64,000 nucleotides of DNA, taken from assembly GCF_036226505.1 (NCBI RefSeq), contig NZ_CP108484.1:7535501-7599500 (forward strand). Direction: 5' to 3'. The position numbers were made by a program, and so were the translations under genes. Below, in pieces: positions 27,501-36,700 of the stretch (position 1 is the first letter of the stretch; each line of letters starts with the position of its first letter). The notes below the pieces were generated by a model. It was not told the DNA's origin. It was given only the letters and a program-made list of their open reading frames with translations, and did no database searches. Source of the stretch: Kitasatospora sp. NBC_01246 (GTDB taxonomy: Bacteria; Actinomycetota; Actinomycetes; Streptomycetales; Streptomycetaceae).

Positions 27501-30500
27501 GGGTGTGCCGGATGTGGCCTATTCGCTGGCCTCGGGGCGTGCGCGGCTGGAGCGCCGGGCCGTCGTCGTCGCGGAGGACCGGGCCCAGGCGCTGCTCGGT
27601 CTGCGCGCCGTGGGCGGGGCCTCGCCGGTAGCGGGGGTCGTCGAGGGCACGGCCGACCTGCCGAATGACGCGGGGGTGGTGTTCGTCTTCCCGGGTCAGG
27701 GAGCGCAGTGGGTAGGCATGGGACGGGAGTTGCTGGATTCCTCGCCGGTGTTCGCGGCGCGGCTGGCGGAGTGCGCGCAGGCCTTGAAGCCCTTCGTCGA
27801 CTGGGACGTGCTCGATGTGCTGCGGGGCGTGCCCGGCGCGCCGTCGCTGGACCGGGTGGATGTGGTCCAGCCGGTGTCCTTCGCGGTGATGGTCGCACTG
27901 GCCGAGCTGTGGCGTTCCTACGGTGTCGAGCCGTCGGCGGTCGTCGGCCACTCCCAGGGGGAGATCGCGGCCGCCTGTGTGGCGGGTGCGCTCTCCTTGG
28001 TGGACGCGGCGCGGATCGTGGCCTTGCGCAGCCAGGTGATCGCGGACGCACTCGCGGGGCTGGGCGGGATGGTGTCGCTGGCGCTGAGCCCGGCGCCGGC
28101 CGGGGAGTTGGTGGCTGCCGCGGAGGGCCGGTTGTCGGTGGCGGCGGTGAACGGGCCCGGCTCGGTGGTGGTGTCGGGGGAGCCGGCGGCGTTGGAGGGG
28201 CTGCTGGCGGGCTGTGAGGCGCGGGGGGTGCGGGCGCGCCGGATCCCGGTCGACTACGCCTCGCACTCCGCGCAGGTCGAGACCGTCCGGGGCCGACTGC
28301 TCGACGTCCTGGGCGAGGTCACCGCCCGGTCGGCGGAGGTGCCCTTCTACTCGTCCGTGACCGGCGGCCGGGTGGACACGACGATGCTGGACGCGGAGTA
28401 CTGGTACCGGAACCTGCGGGAACCGGTGGCGTTCGCCGCGGCCGTGCGGGCCTGTGCGGCCGACGAGTTCCGGGCGTTCGTCGAGAGCAGCGCGCACCCG
28501 GTGCTGAGCCTGGCCGTCGAGGAGACGTTGGAGGAGCACGGCGGAGAAGCCGTGGTTGTCGGGTCGTTGCGGCGGCACGAGGGTGGGCTTGAGCGTTTCC
28601 TCGCGTCGGTGGCCGAGGTGTGGGTGCGTGGTGTGCCGGTGGACTGGGGCGTGGCCACGGGGGGTGGGCGTCGGGTGGAGTTGCCGACGTATGCGTTCCA
28701 GGGTGAGCGGTTCTGGCTGGAGCCGTCGGTTGTGGGTTCGGGTGTTTCGCCGTTGAGTGCGGTGGATGCGTTGCGGTATCGCGTGGTGTGGCGGCCGTTG
28801 GATGTGGCTCCGGCGGTGGGGTCGGGGGGTGCGTGGCTGCTGGTGGTGCCGGAGGGTGGTGCCGACGGTGGCTGGGGGTCGGCGCTGGTGTCGGCGTTCG
28901 CCGAACTCGGTGTGGATGCCGCTGTGTTGGTGGCGGACGGTGCGGTTGGGCGTGACTCGTTGGCGGCGTCGTTGAAGGGGCGTGAGCCGGCGGGGGTGGT
29001 GTCGCTGCTGGGCAGCGGGCCGGGCGCGGTGGCCGGTGGTGGGTCGGTGCCGTGGGGTCTGGCGGCGTCGGTGGCGTTGGTGCAGGCGTTGGAGGACGTG
29101 GGTGTGGCGGCGCCGTTGTGGTGTGTGACGCGGGGCGCGGTGGCGGTGGGTGGTGGTGAGCGGGTGTCCGGTCCGGAGCAGGCGATGCTCTGGGGTCTGG
29201 GCCGGGTGGTCGCCGCGGAGCTGCCGGACCGTTGGGGTGGGGTGGTGGATGTGCCGGAGTCGCCCGGCGTCGATCTGGCGCGGGCCACGGTCGCCGCCCT
29301 GATCGGCGGCCACGGTGAGGACGAACTTGCGGTCCGTGCTGCGGGGTTGTCCGTGCGGCGGTTGGAGCGGGCGCCGCTGGCGGGTCGTCCGTCGGTGCGT
29401 GACTGGAGGCCTGGCGGCACTGTGCTGATCACGGGTGCCACCGGCGCGCTCGGCCGTCATGTCGCCCGGCGCCTGGCCGCCGACGGCGCCGAACACCTGC
29501 TGCTGCTGAGCGAGGACGCCTTCGAGGACGCCGAGTTCCTCGCCGAGCTGACCGCCTCCGGTGCCCGGGTGAGCGCCCACCGGTGCGAGGTGTCCGACCG
29601 GGCCGCGGTGGGCGAGCTGCTGGCCGGGCTGCCCGGGGAGCACCCGCTCACGGCCGTGTTCCACGCCGCCACGCTGCTCGACGACGCCCTGGTCAATGCC
29701 CTGACGGTTGATCAGATGGAGCACGTGCTCCGGGTCAGGGCGGGCGGTGCCCGGGTGCTGCACGAGCTGACCGAGGGCCTGGACCTCTCCGCCTTCGTCC
29801 TGTTCTCCTCCTTCGCCGGGACGTGCGGCCTGGCCGGTCACGCCAACTACGCACCGGGCAACGCCTATCTGGACGCGCTGGCGCACCAGCGGCGGGCGGA
29901 CGGCCTGCCCGCCACCGCGATCGCCTGGGGCCACTGGGACGGCGGCGGCATCGCCGCACCCGGTACCGAGGACCGGATCCGCCGGCACGGCGCCCGGGAC
30001 CTCGACCCGGAGCTGGCCCTGGACGCCCTCGGGGGGATCCTGGACCACGACGAGACCTCCGTCGCCGTCCTGCACTGCGCCTGGGACGACCCTGCCTGGC
30101 GCCTGCCCCTGCTGGGCGGTCTCCGCGCCGAACGGCCCGGGCCGGCGCCGTCCGGCCCGGCGGTCGCCGACCCGTCGGACGACCCGGCGGCCGCGCTGGC
30201 CCGCCGCCTGGCGGAGCTGCCGGAGGCCGAGCGCCCCGGCGCCCTGCTGGCGCTGGTCCGGCCGGTGATCGCGACCGTCCTGCGGCACTCCTCGCCGGAC
30301 GCGATCGAGCCCGACCAGCCGTTCAAGGACCTCGGCTTCGACTCGCTCACCGCCGTCGAACTGCGCAACCGCCTTCGGACCGCGACCGGCCTGCGGCTGA
30401 CCTCCACCCTGATCTACGACCATCCGACCCCGGCGGCGCTCGCCGATCACCTGCACGCCGAACTGGCCCCGCGCCCCGACACCACCGTGGTGCCGGTCCT

Positions 30501-30750
30501 GGCCGAACTGGACCGGCTGGCGGCGGTCCTGTCCGCCGCCTCGCTCGCGGTGGCCGAACGCCAGGCGGTCGGCGACCGCCTCCAGGACCTGCTGGCCGGC
30601 TGGCGCGCCACCGCGTCGCGCGCCGACGGTCCCGCCGACACCGTCACCGAACTCGAAGCCGTGACCGACGACGAGCTGATCGGGCTCCTCGGCGACGAGT
30701 TCGGCATCTACCAGCCCGATCACTCCGCAGAGGGAAACGCTCATGAATGA
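21547..30750 (+). CDS. Type I PKS modules 2 and 3: KS-AT-KR-ACP, KS-AT-KR(defective)-ACP
   Basis: 3067 residues from ATG 21547 (GGACGGA upstream; TTG 21532 is less likely). An N-terminal docking coil is followed by module 2: KS Cys206, AT Ser656 with DYASH (methylmalonyl), KR with ITGATGALG, LDD, Lys1249 and Tyr1286, ACP Ser1455. KR2 looks active and B-type and should give the C11 hydroxyl of ebelactone. Module 3: KS Cys1686, AT Ser2136 with DYASH, a KR, ACP Ser2933. KR3 keeps Tyr2768 and the Rossmann glycines but has lost the cofactor Arg (LLLLSED instead of LLLLSRSG), has CEVSD for CDVSD, and has Arg2731 for the catalytic Lys. It is probably inactive, leaving the C9 ketone. A C-terminal docking region ends the protein. 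Its stop overlaps the next start by 8 nt. Confidence 0.95.
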   Translation: MDNEEKLLDYLKRVSADLRQTRERLRAVEAASGEPVAVVGIGCRYPGGVRSPEDLWRLVVDGGDAVGPLPTDRGWDNEALFDPEAARPGSSYVRAGGFLDAVAEFDAAFFGISPREALAMDPQQRLLLETSWEAVERAGIDPDSLRGSRTGVFAGALSQEYGPRLHEGSDDLAGYLLTGNTLSVLSGRVSYALGLEGPAVTVDTACSSSLVALHLAVQSLRSGECDLALAGGVTVMSTPGMFVEFSRQRGLSRDGRCRSFSVDAEGFGMAEGVGVLLVERLSDARRLGHPVLAVVRGSAVNQDGASNGLTAPNGPSQQRVIRQALANAGLSAPDVDVVEAHGTGTRLGDPIEAHALLATYGQDRPAERPLYLGSVKSNIGHPQAAAGVAGVIKMVSAMRAGVLPRTLHADQPSPEVDWDAGSVELLSEAREWGASVERPRRAAVSSFGISGTNAHVVLEQAPVEEPSAASSGPGVVPLVVSARGGSALRAQAARLADWWEARDDLGVPDVAYSLASGRARLERRAVIVAGDRAQALAGVRALASGEPSPALVEGTADPLDASGVVFVFPGQGAQWAGMGGELVDSSPVFAARLAECAEALRPFVGWDVLDVVRGVAGAPSLERVDVVQPVSFAVMVSLAALWRSYGVEPSAVVGHSQGEIAAACVAGALPLSEAARIVAVRSRVIAERLAGRGGMVSLALSPVGAGELVAAAEGRLSVAAVNGPGSVVVSGEPAALEGLLADCEARGVRARRIPVDYASHSAQVETVRDHLLDALGPDRAAASEVAFYSTVTGDLLDTEGIDADYWYRNLRETVRFDQAVHRLSAQGHGVFIEVSPHPVLRPGIEETVDAVVVGSLRRHEGGLERFLASVAEVWVRGVPVDWGVATGGGRRVELPTYAFQGERFWLEPSVVGSGVSPLSAVDALRYRVVWRPLDVAPAVGSGGAWLLVVPEGGADGGWGSALVSAFAELGVDAAVLVADGAVGRDSLAASLKGREPAGVVSLLGSGPGAVAGGGSVPWGLAASVALVQALEDVGVAAPLWCVTRGAVAVGGGERVSGPEQAMLWGLGRVVAAELPDRWGGVVDVPESPGVDLARATVAALIGGHGEDELAVRAAGLSVRRLERAPLAGRPPVRDWKPGGTVLITGATGALGRHLARRLAADGAEHLLLLSRSGHAAPGAEAFEAELTGLGAKVTVAACDVSDRDAVAEVLAALPAEHPLTAVFHTAALLDDALIGDLTAHQMEHVLRVKVGGARVLHELTEGLDLSAFVLFSSIAGTCGLAGHANYAPGNAYLDALAHQRRADGLPATAIAWGHWDGGGIAAPAIEEQIRRRGVLTFRPELALDALAGILDHDETAVAVFSTRWDGTGLGAGARPVPLLSDLLAADRPVAGPERTPATSAEESPDLARRLAGRSAEEQRKALLDTVRQVVASVLRHSSDDTVPPSRAFKELGFDSLTAVELRNRLRIATGLRLTATLIYDHPTPVALADHLHAELFGHQPAFPAARPVPAGSDEPVVIVGMSCRYPGGVRSPEDLWRLLDAGTDAISALPADRGWDVDGLYDADPDASGRSYVRAGGFLDAATEFDAAFFGISPREALAMDPQQRLLLETSWEAFERAGIDPESARGSRTGVFAGLSMQDYTTLLREASTEVEGYAVTGSAGSVLSGRVSYALGLEGPAVTVDTACSSSLVALHLAVQSLRSGECDLALAGGVTVMSTPGMFVEFSRQRGLSRDGRCRSFSVDAEGFGMAEGVGVLLVERLSDARRLGHPVLAVVRGSAVNQDGASNGLTAPNGPSQQRVIRQALANAGLSAPDVDAVEAHGTGTTLGDPIEAQALLATYGQDRAGGAPLWLGSVKSNIGHTQAAAGVAGVIKMVSAMRAGVLPRTLHADEPSPHIDWSSGAVELLSEAREWGSTVERPRRAAVSSFGISGTNAHVVLEQAPVEEPSAASSGPGVVPLVVSARGGSALGAQGARLADWWEARDDLGVPDVAYSLASGRARLERRAVVVAEDRAQALLGLRAVGGASPVAGVVEGTADLPNDAGVVFVFPGQGAQWVGMGRELLDSSPVFAARLAECAQALKPFVDWDVLDVLRGVPGAPSLDRVDVVQPVSFAVMVALAELWRSYGVEPSAVVGHSQGEIAAACVAGALSLVDAARIVALRSQVIADALAGLGGMVSLALSPAPAGELVAAAEGRLSVAAVNGPGSVVVSGEPAALEGLLAGCEARGVRARRIPVDYASHSAQVETVRGRLLDVLGEVTARSAEVPFYSSVTGGRVDTTMLDAEYWYRNLREPVAFAAAVRACAADEFRAFVESSAHPVLSLAVEETLEEHGGEAVVVGSLRRHEGGLERFLASVAEVWVRGVPVDWGVATGGGRRVELPTYAFQGERFWLEPSVVGSGVSPLSAVDALRYRVVWRPLDVAPAVGSGGAWLLVVPEGGADGGWGSALVSAFAELGVDAAVLVADGAVGRDSLAASLKGREPAGVVSLLGSGPGAVAGGGSVPWGLAASVALVQALEDVGVAAPLWCVTRGAVAVGGGERVSGPEQAMLWGLGRVVAAELPDRWGGVVDVPESPGVDLARATVAALIGGHGEDELAVRAAGLSVRRLERAPLAGRPSVRDWRPGGTVLITGATGALGRHVARRLAADGAEHLLLLSEDAFEDAEFLAELTASGARVSAHRCEVSDRAAVGELLAGLPGEHPLTAVFHAATLLDDALVNALTVDQMEHVLRVRAGGARVLHELTEGLDLSAFVLFSSFAGTCGLAGHANYAPGNAYLDALAHQRRADGLPATAIAWGHWDGGGIAAPGTEDRIRRHGARDLDPELALDALGGILDHDETSVAVLHCAWDDPAWRLPLLGGLRAERPGPAPSGPAVADPSDDPAAALARRLAELPEAERPGALLALVRPVIATVLRHSSPDAIEPDQPFKDLGFDSLTAVELRNRLRTATGLRLTSTLIYDHPTPAALADHLHAELAPRPDTTVVPVLAELDRLAAVLSAASLAVAERQAVGDRLQDLLAGWRATASRADGPADTVTELEAVTDDELIGLLGDEFGIYQPDHSAEGNAHE
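22105..22555 (+). repeat. KS tract shared with module 3 (copy 1)
   Basis: 451 bp in KS2 match 26545-26995 in KS3 with two differences seen (22375/26815 and 22383/26823). Confidence 0.9.
23236..24092 (+). repeat. AT tract shared with module 1 (copy 2)
   Basis: Second copy of the 857-bp AT tract of 16446-17302; offset 6790 nt, one difference seen. Confidence 0.95.
24094..24899 (+). repeat. Post-AT/KR tract shared with module 3 (copy 1)
   Basis: 806 bp from the end of AT2 through the structural half of KR2 appear identical to 28549-29354 (offset 4455). It begins 2 nt after the AT tract shared with module 1 ends, so AT2 and KR2 were homogenised with different partners. Confidence 0.95.
26545..26995 (+). 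repeat. KS tract shared with module 2 (copy 2)
   Basis: Second copy of the tract at 22105-22555. Confidence 0.9.
28549..29354 (+). repeat. Post-AT/KR tract shared with module 2 (copy 2)
   Basis: Second copy of the tract at 24094-24899. It ends before the catalytic half of KR3, which is where the KR3 lesions lie. Confidence 0.95.
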
Positions 30751-33700
30751 CGACCGGATGCGCTACTTCCTCAACCGGGTGACCGCCGAGCTGCGCGAGA
30801 CCCGCGACCGCCTGCGGGAGGTGGAGGACAGCCGGCAGGAGCCGATCGCGATCGTCGGCATGGCCTGCCGGCTGCCCGGCGGCGTCACCTCGCCCGAGGG
30901 CCTGTGGGACCTGGTGGCGGCGGGCTCCGACGTGATCTCGGGGCTGCCCGTCAACCGCGGTTGGGACCTCACCGACTTCTACGACCCGGACCCCGACGTG
31001 CCGGGCCGCTCCTACGTCCGGGCCGGCGGGTTCCTGCACGAGGCCGCCGAGTTCGACGCCGCGTTCTTCGGGATCTCGCCGCGCGAGGCGCTGGCGATGG
31101 ACCCGCAGCAGCGGCTGCTGCTGGAGACCGCCTGGGAGGCCTTCGAGCACGCGGGCATCGATCCGGTGTCGGTGCGCGGGACCGACACCGGGGTCTTCGC
31201 CGGCGTGGTCTACGGCGACTACGCGCGGCGCGGTGCGCAGATCCCGGCCGATCTGGAGGGGCACGTCGGCACCGGCAGCGCCGCCAGTGTCGCCTCTGGC
31301 CGGATCTCCTACACCCTGGGCCTGGAAGGCCCCGCGGTGACGGTCGACACCGCCTGCTCCTCCTCCCTGGTCGCCCTGCACCTGGCCGTCCAGTCGCTGC
31401 GGTCGGGCGAGTGCTCGCTGGCGCTGGCCGGCGGGGTGACGGTGATGCTCACCCCCGAGGAGTTCGTCCGCTTCTCCCGGCTGCGCGGTCTGTCCACCGA
31501 CGGGCGCTGCCGGGCCTTCGGGGCCGGCGCGGACGGCTTCGGGATGGCCGAGGGCGTCGGGCTGCTGCTGGTCGAGCGGCTGTCGGACGCGCGCCGCAAC
31601 GGGCATCACGTCCTGGCGGTGGTGCGCGGGTCGGCGGTCAACCAGGACGGCCGGTCCAACGGGCTGTCCGCGCCGAACGGCCCCGCCCAGCAGCGGGTGA
31701 TCCGGCGGGCCCTGGCCGACGCCCGGCTGTCCGCCGCTGAGGTGGACGTGGTCGAGGCGCACGGCACGGGCACGAAGCTCGGCGACCCGATCGAGGCCCA
31801 GGCCCTGCTCGCCACCTACGGCCGGGACCGGCCGGCGGAGCAGCCGCTCTGGCTGGGCTCGCTGAAGTCCAACGTCGGCCACGCCCAGGGGGCGGCCGGC
31901 GTCTCCGGGGTGATCAAGATGGTGATGGCGATGCGGAAGGAGGTCCTGCCGAGGACGCTGCACGCCGAGGAGCCGTCCCCGCACATCGACTGGTCCTCGG
32001 GCGCGCTCCGGCTGCTCACCGAGGCCCGGCCGTGGCCGGCGGGGGAGCACCCGCGCCGGGCCGGCGTCTCGTCGTTCGGCATGAGCGGGACCAACGCGCA
32101 CGTCGTCCTCGAACAGGCCCCCGCCCCGGTGGACGCGGAGCCGGGGGAGGCGCCGGCCGCGGTCGCGCCGGTGCCCGCGTCCGCCGTGGTGCCGTGGCTG
32201 CTGTCGGCGCGCAGCGCGCCCGCGCTCCGCGAGCAGGCCGCGCGCCTGCGTTTGGCCCTCGGGGCGGGCCGGGCCGAGGATCCGGCGGCGGTCGGCCATG
32301 CGCTGGCGACCACCCGGGCCGTGCTGGAGCACCGTGCGGTGGTGCTCGGGACCGACACGGACAGCCTGCTGCGCGGCCTCGACGCCGTGGCCGGGGACTT
32401 CCCGGCGCCGGGTGTGGTCCGCGGCGTGGCGGCGGGCCCCGGCCCGGGCCGGGTGGTGTTCGTCTTTCCGGGGCAGGGTTCGCAGTGGGTCGGGATGGGT
32501 GTGGAGCTGTTGGCGGAGTCGGAGGTCTTCGCGGCGCGGTTGGCGGAGTGTGCGGAGGCGTTGGGGCCGTTCGTCGGCTGGGATCTGCTCGATGTGGTGC
32601 GTGGTGTGCCCGGTGCTCCGTCGTTGGAGCGGGTGGATGTGGTGCAGCCGGTGCTGTTCGCGGTGATGGTGTCGTTGGCGGAGTTGTGGCGGTCGTACGG
32701 TGTGGAGCCGTCGGCGGTGGTGGGGCATTCGCAGGGGGAGATCGCGGCGGCGTGTGTGGCGGGTGCGTTGTCGCTGTCGGACGCGGCGCGGATCGTGGCG
32801 TTGCGCAGTCGGGCGTTGACCGGGTTGGCCGGGCGCGGTGGGATGGTGTCCGTTCCGCTGCCTGCCGGTGAGGTCGGTGAGTTGATCGTCCGCTGGCGGG
32901 ACCGGATCCAGGTGGCGGCGCTGAACGGCCCGGCGGGGACGGTGGTGGCCGGTGAACCGGCTGCGCTGGAGGAGCTTCTGACGCATTGCCAGGAGTACGG
33001 GGTGCGGGCCCGGCGGATTCCGGTGGACTACGCCTCGCACACCTCGCAGGTGGAGCGGTTGCGCGAGGAACTGCTGGCGGTGCTCGCGCCGGTCGAGCCG
33101 GGACCGGCCGAGGTGCCGTTCTACTCGACGGTCGAGGAGCGCTGGCTGACCGGCGCCGAGCTCGATGCCGACTACTGGTACCGCAACCTGCGTCGGACCG
33201 TCGCCTTCGAGCCCGCGACCCGGGCGCTGGCGGAGCAGGGCCACGGCGTCTTCGTCGAGGTCAGTCCGCACCCGGTGCTGACGGCGGGCCTCCAGGAGAC
33301 CCTGGAGGCGGCCGGGATCCAGGGCATCGTGACCGGCTCGCTCCGCCGCGACGACGGCGGGCCCGCCCGGTTCCTCGGCTCGCTCGCCGAGGTGCACGTC
33401 CAGGGCCGCCCGGTGGACTGGGCGGCGGCCTTCGGCGGCCCGCCCGCACGGCGGGTGGAGCTGCCGACCTATCCGTTCCAGCGGCAGCGCTACTGGCTGA
33501 ACGCCTCCGGGCTCACGAGCGGCGGACTGACCGGCGCGGGGCTCGGCACGGCGGACCATCCGCTGCTCGGCGCGGTGATCGAACCGGCCGACAGCGACGA
33601 AGTCCTGTTCACCAGCCGGCTCTCGCTGGACACCCACCCCTGGCTGGCCGACCACGCCGTGGCGGGCACCGCCATCCTGCCGGGCACCGCTTTCGTCGAA

Positions 33701-36700
33701 CTGGCCGTCCGGGCCGGTGACCAGGTGGGGTGCGAGCTGCTCGACGAGCTGGTCATCGAACGGCCGCTGGTGCTGCCCGACCAGGGCGGTCTCCAGTTGC
33801 AGGTGCGGGTGGGCGCCGCCCAGCCGTCCGGGGTGCGGCAGGTCGGGGTCCACACCCGCCCGGACCAGGGCGGCGAGGAGCCGTGGACCCGCCATGCCAC
33901 CGCCGTGCTGGCGGCCGCCGGCTCGGCCGGGGACCGGTCCCCGGAGGCCTTCGACGCCGAAGTGTGGCCGCCGCCCGGCGCGGTGGCCCTGGAGACCGCC
34001 GGGCTGTACGAGCGGCTGGTGGCGGCGGGCTACCACTACGGGCCCGCCTTCCGGGGGCTGCGCGCCGCCTGGCGCCGTGGCGACGAGGTGTTCGCCGAGG
34101 TCGGCCTGGACGAGGAGCAGTCGGCCGAGGCGGGCCGGTACGGGCTCCACCCGGCGCTGCTGGACGCGGCCCTGCACGCCACCTTCCTGACCGGCGCCGA
34201 CGCTGACGCTGAAGCAGGCGCAGGCTCAGGCGCCGGGACCGACGCGGTAGCCGGTCCCGGGGCCCCGACCGCCACCCGACTGCCGTTCGCCTGGAACGAG
34301 GTGCGCGTCCACGCGGTGGGCGCTTCGGCCCTGCGCGTCCGGCTGCGGCCGGACGGACCGGACCGGATGGCCCTGTCCGTCGCCGACCCCGCCGGGCAGC
34401 CGGTGGCGACCGCCCGGTCGCTGGCCCTGCGTCCGGTCTCCGCCGAGGAGTTCGGCGCGGGGGGCGCCGCCGTCGGGGACTCCCTCTACCGGATCGCATG
34501 GGCGCCGGCGCCCGGTGCGCCGGCGGCGGCGGCCCCGGCCCCGGCCGTGGTCGTCGAGCACTTCCCCGCGCCCGGGGAGGAGGGGGCGGCGGCCGTGCAC
34601 CTGCTGGCCCGGCGGGCGCTCGACACCCTGCGGTCCTGGCTGGCCGACGAACGGTCGGCGGACCACCGGCTGGTGGTGGTGACGCGCTCCGCGACCGCCG
34701 TCCGGCCGGACGAGGCCGCGGACCCGGCCGGTGCGGCCGTCTGGGGGCTGGTGCGCTCCGCGCAGGCCGAACACCCGGGGCGCCTGGTCCTGGTGGACGT
34801 CGACGACCCCGCCGCAGTGCCGCTCCTGCCGCCCGCCGTCCTCGCCTCCGAGGAGCCCCAACTGGCCCTCCGGGCGGGCGAGGTGCTGATGCCCCGGCTG
34901 GTCCGGGCGATCCCGTCCGGGGGCGGCGCACCGGCCCCGCGGTTCGATCCCGAGGGCACGGTGCTGGTCACCGGTGGTACCGGCACGCTGGGGTCGTTGC
35001 TGGCCCGGCACCTGGTGACGGCGTACGGGGTGCGGCATCTGCTGCTGGTGGGCCGCGGCGGCCCGGCGGCCCCGGGCGCCGGCGAACTGGAGGCCTCGCT
35101 GCGCGAACTGGGCGCCCAGGTGACCATCGCGGCCTGCGACACCACGGACCGCGACGCGCTGCGGGAGCTGCTCGCCGGCCTCCGGCGCCCGCTGACCGGT
35201 GTGCTGCACGCCGCCGGGGTACTGGACGACGGCCTGGTGGCCGGGCTGACGCCGGAGCGGCTGGCGGTCGTCCTGCGGCCCAAGATCGATGCCGCGCTCG
35301 CGCTGCACGAGCTCACCGCCGGCGAGGATCTCGCCGCGTTCGTCCTCTTCTCCTCCGCCGCGGGCGTGCTCGGCGGCGCCGGCCAGGCCTCCTACGCGGC
35401 GGCCAACGCCGCCCTGGACGCGCTCGCCGGGGCGCGCCGGGCGCGCGGGCTGCCCGCCGTGTCGCTGGCCTGGGGCCTGTGGGCCGAGGCCAGCGGGATG
35501 ACCGGTCACCTGGACCGGGCCGACCACCGCCGGATCGCCCGGAGCGGCGTGCGGCCGTTCTCCTCGGAGCAGGGGCTCGCGCTGTTCGACGCCGCGCTCG
35601 TGGCCGACGAGGCGGTGCTGGTGCCGATGGCGCTCGACCTGGCCGGGCTGCGGTCCGCGGACGCGACCGTCCCCGCCCTGCTGCGCGGCCTGGTCCGGCC
35701 GGGGCGGCGGGTGGCCCGGGCCGCCGCCGAGGGCCGGGCGGCCGGCACCCTGACGGAGCGGCTCGCCGGCCGGCCGGCGGGTGAGCGCGGTCGGGCCCTG
35801 CTGGAGCTGGTGCGCGCGCACGCCGCGACGGTGCTCGGTCACAGCACCGGCTCCGGGATCGAACCGGCGCTCGCCTTCCGCGAGTTGGGCTTCGACTCGC
35901 TGACCGCGGTGGAGCTGCGCAATCGGCTCGCCACGGCCACCGGGCTCCGGCTGCCGGCCACCCTGGTGTTCGACCATCCGACGCCGGCCGTGCTGGCGCG
36001 GCGGCTGGAGGCCGAGCTGTTCGGCGAGGCCGAGGGCGCCCGCCCGGCCGCACTCGCCGCCGAGGCGCAGGACGAGCCCATCGCGATCGTCGGCATGTCC
36101 TGCCGCTTCCCGGGCGGCATCGACTCGCCGCAGGACCTCTGGGAGACGGTCGCGGCGGGCCGGGACGTGGTCGGGAGCTTCCCCGAGAACCGGGGCTGGG
36201 ACCTCGACACGCTGTTCGACCCGGACCCGGACCGTCCGGGCAAGAGCTACGTCGACGCGGGCGCGTTCCTCGCCGACCCCGGGGAGTTCGACGCGGAGTT
36301 CTTCGGCATCTCGCCGCGCGAGGCGCTGGCGATGGACCCCCAGCAGCGGCTGCTGCTGGAGGCCTCCTGGGAGGCGTTCGAGCACGCGGGCATCGACCCG
36401 GCGGCGCTGCGGGGCAGCGACACCGGGGTGTTCGCGGGGCTGCTCTACCACGAGTACGGCGCGCTGCTCGACCGGGCCGAGGGGGCGTCCGAGCTGGAGG
36501 CCTACGCGGGTACGGGCGGTGCGGGCAGCGTCGCGTCGGGCCGGATCTCCTACACGCTCGGGTTGGAGGGCCCGGCGATCACCGTCGACACCGCCTGCTC
36601 GTCCGCCCTGGTGGCGGTGCACCTGGCGAGCCGTTCGCTGCGCTCGGGTGAGTGCTCGCTGGCGCTGGCCGGCGGCGTGACCGTGATGACCACGCCGGCC

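Noticed and set aside
21979..30744. A 2921-codon open frame on the minus strand opposite PKS modules 2-3
   Set aside because: Low-complexity Arg/His/Pro/Gly composition, no domain matches, and exact antisense to a clear PKS gene; a product of very high GC and third-position bias.
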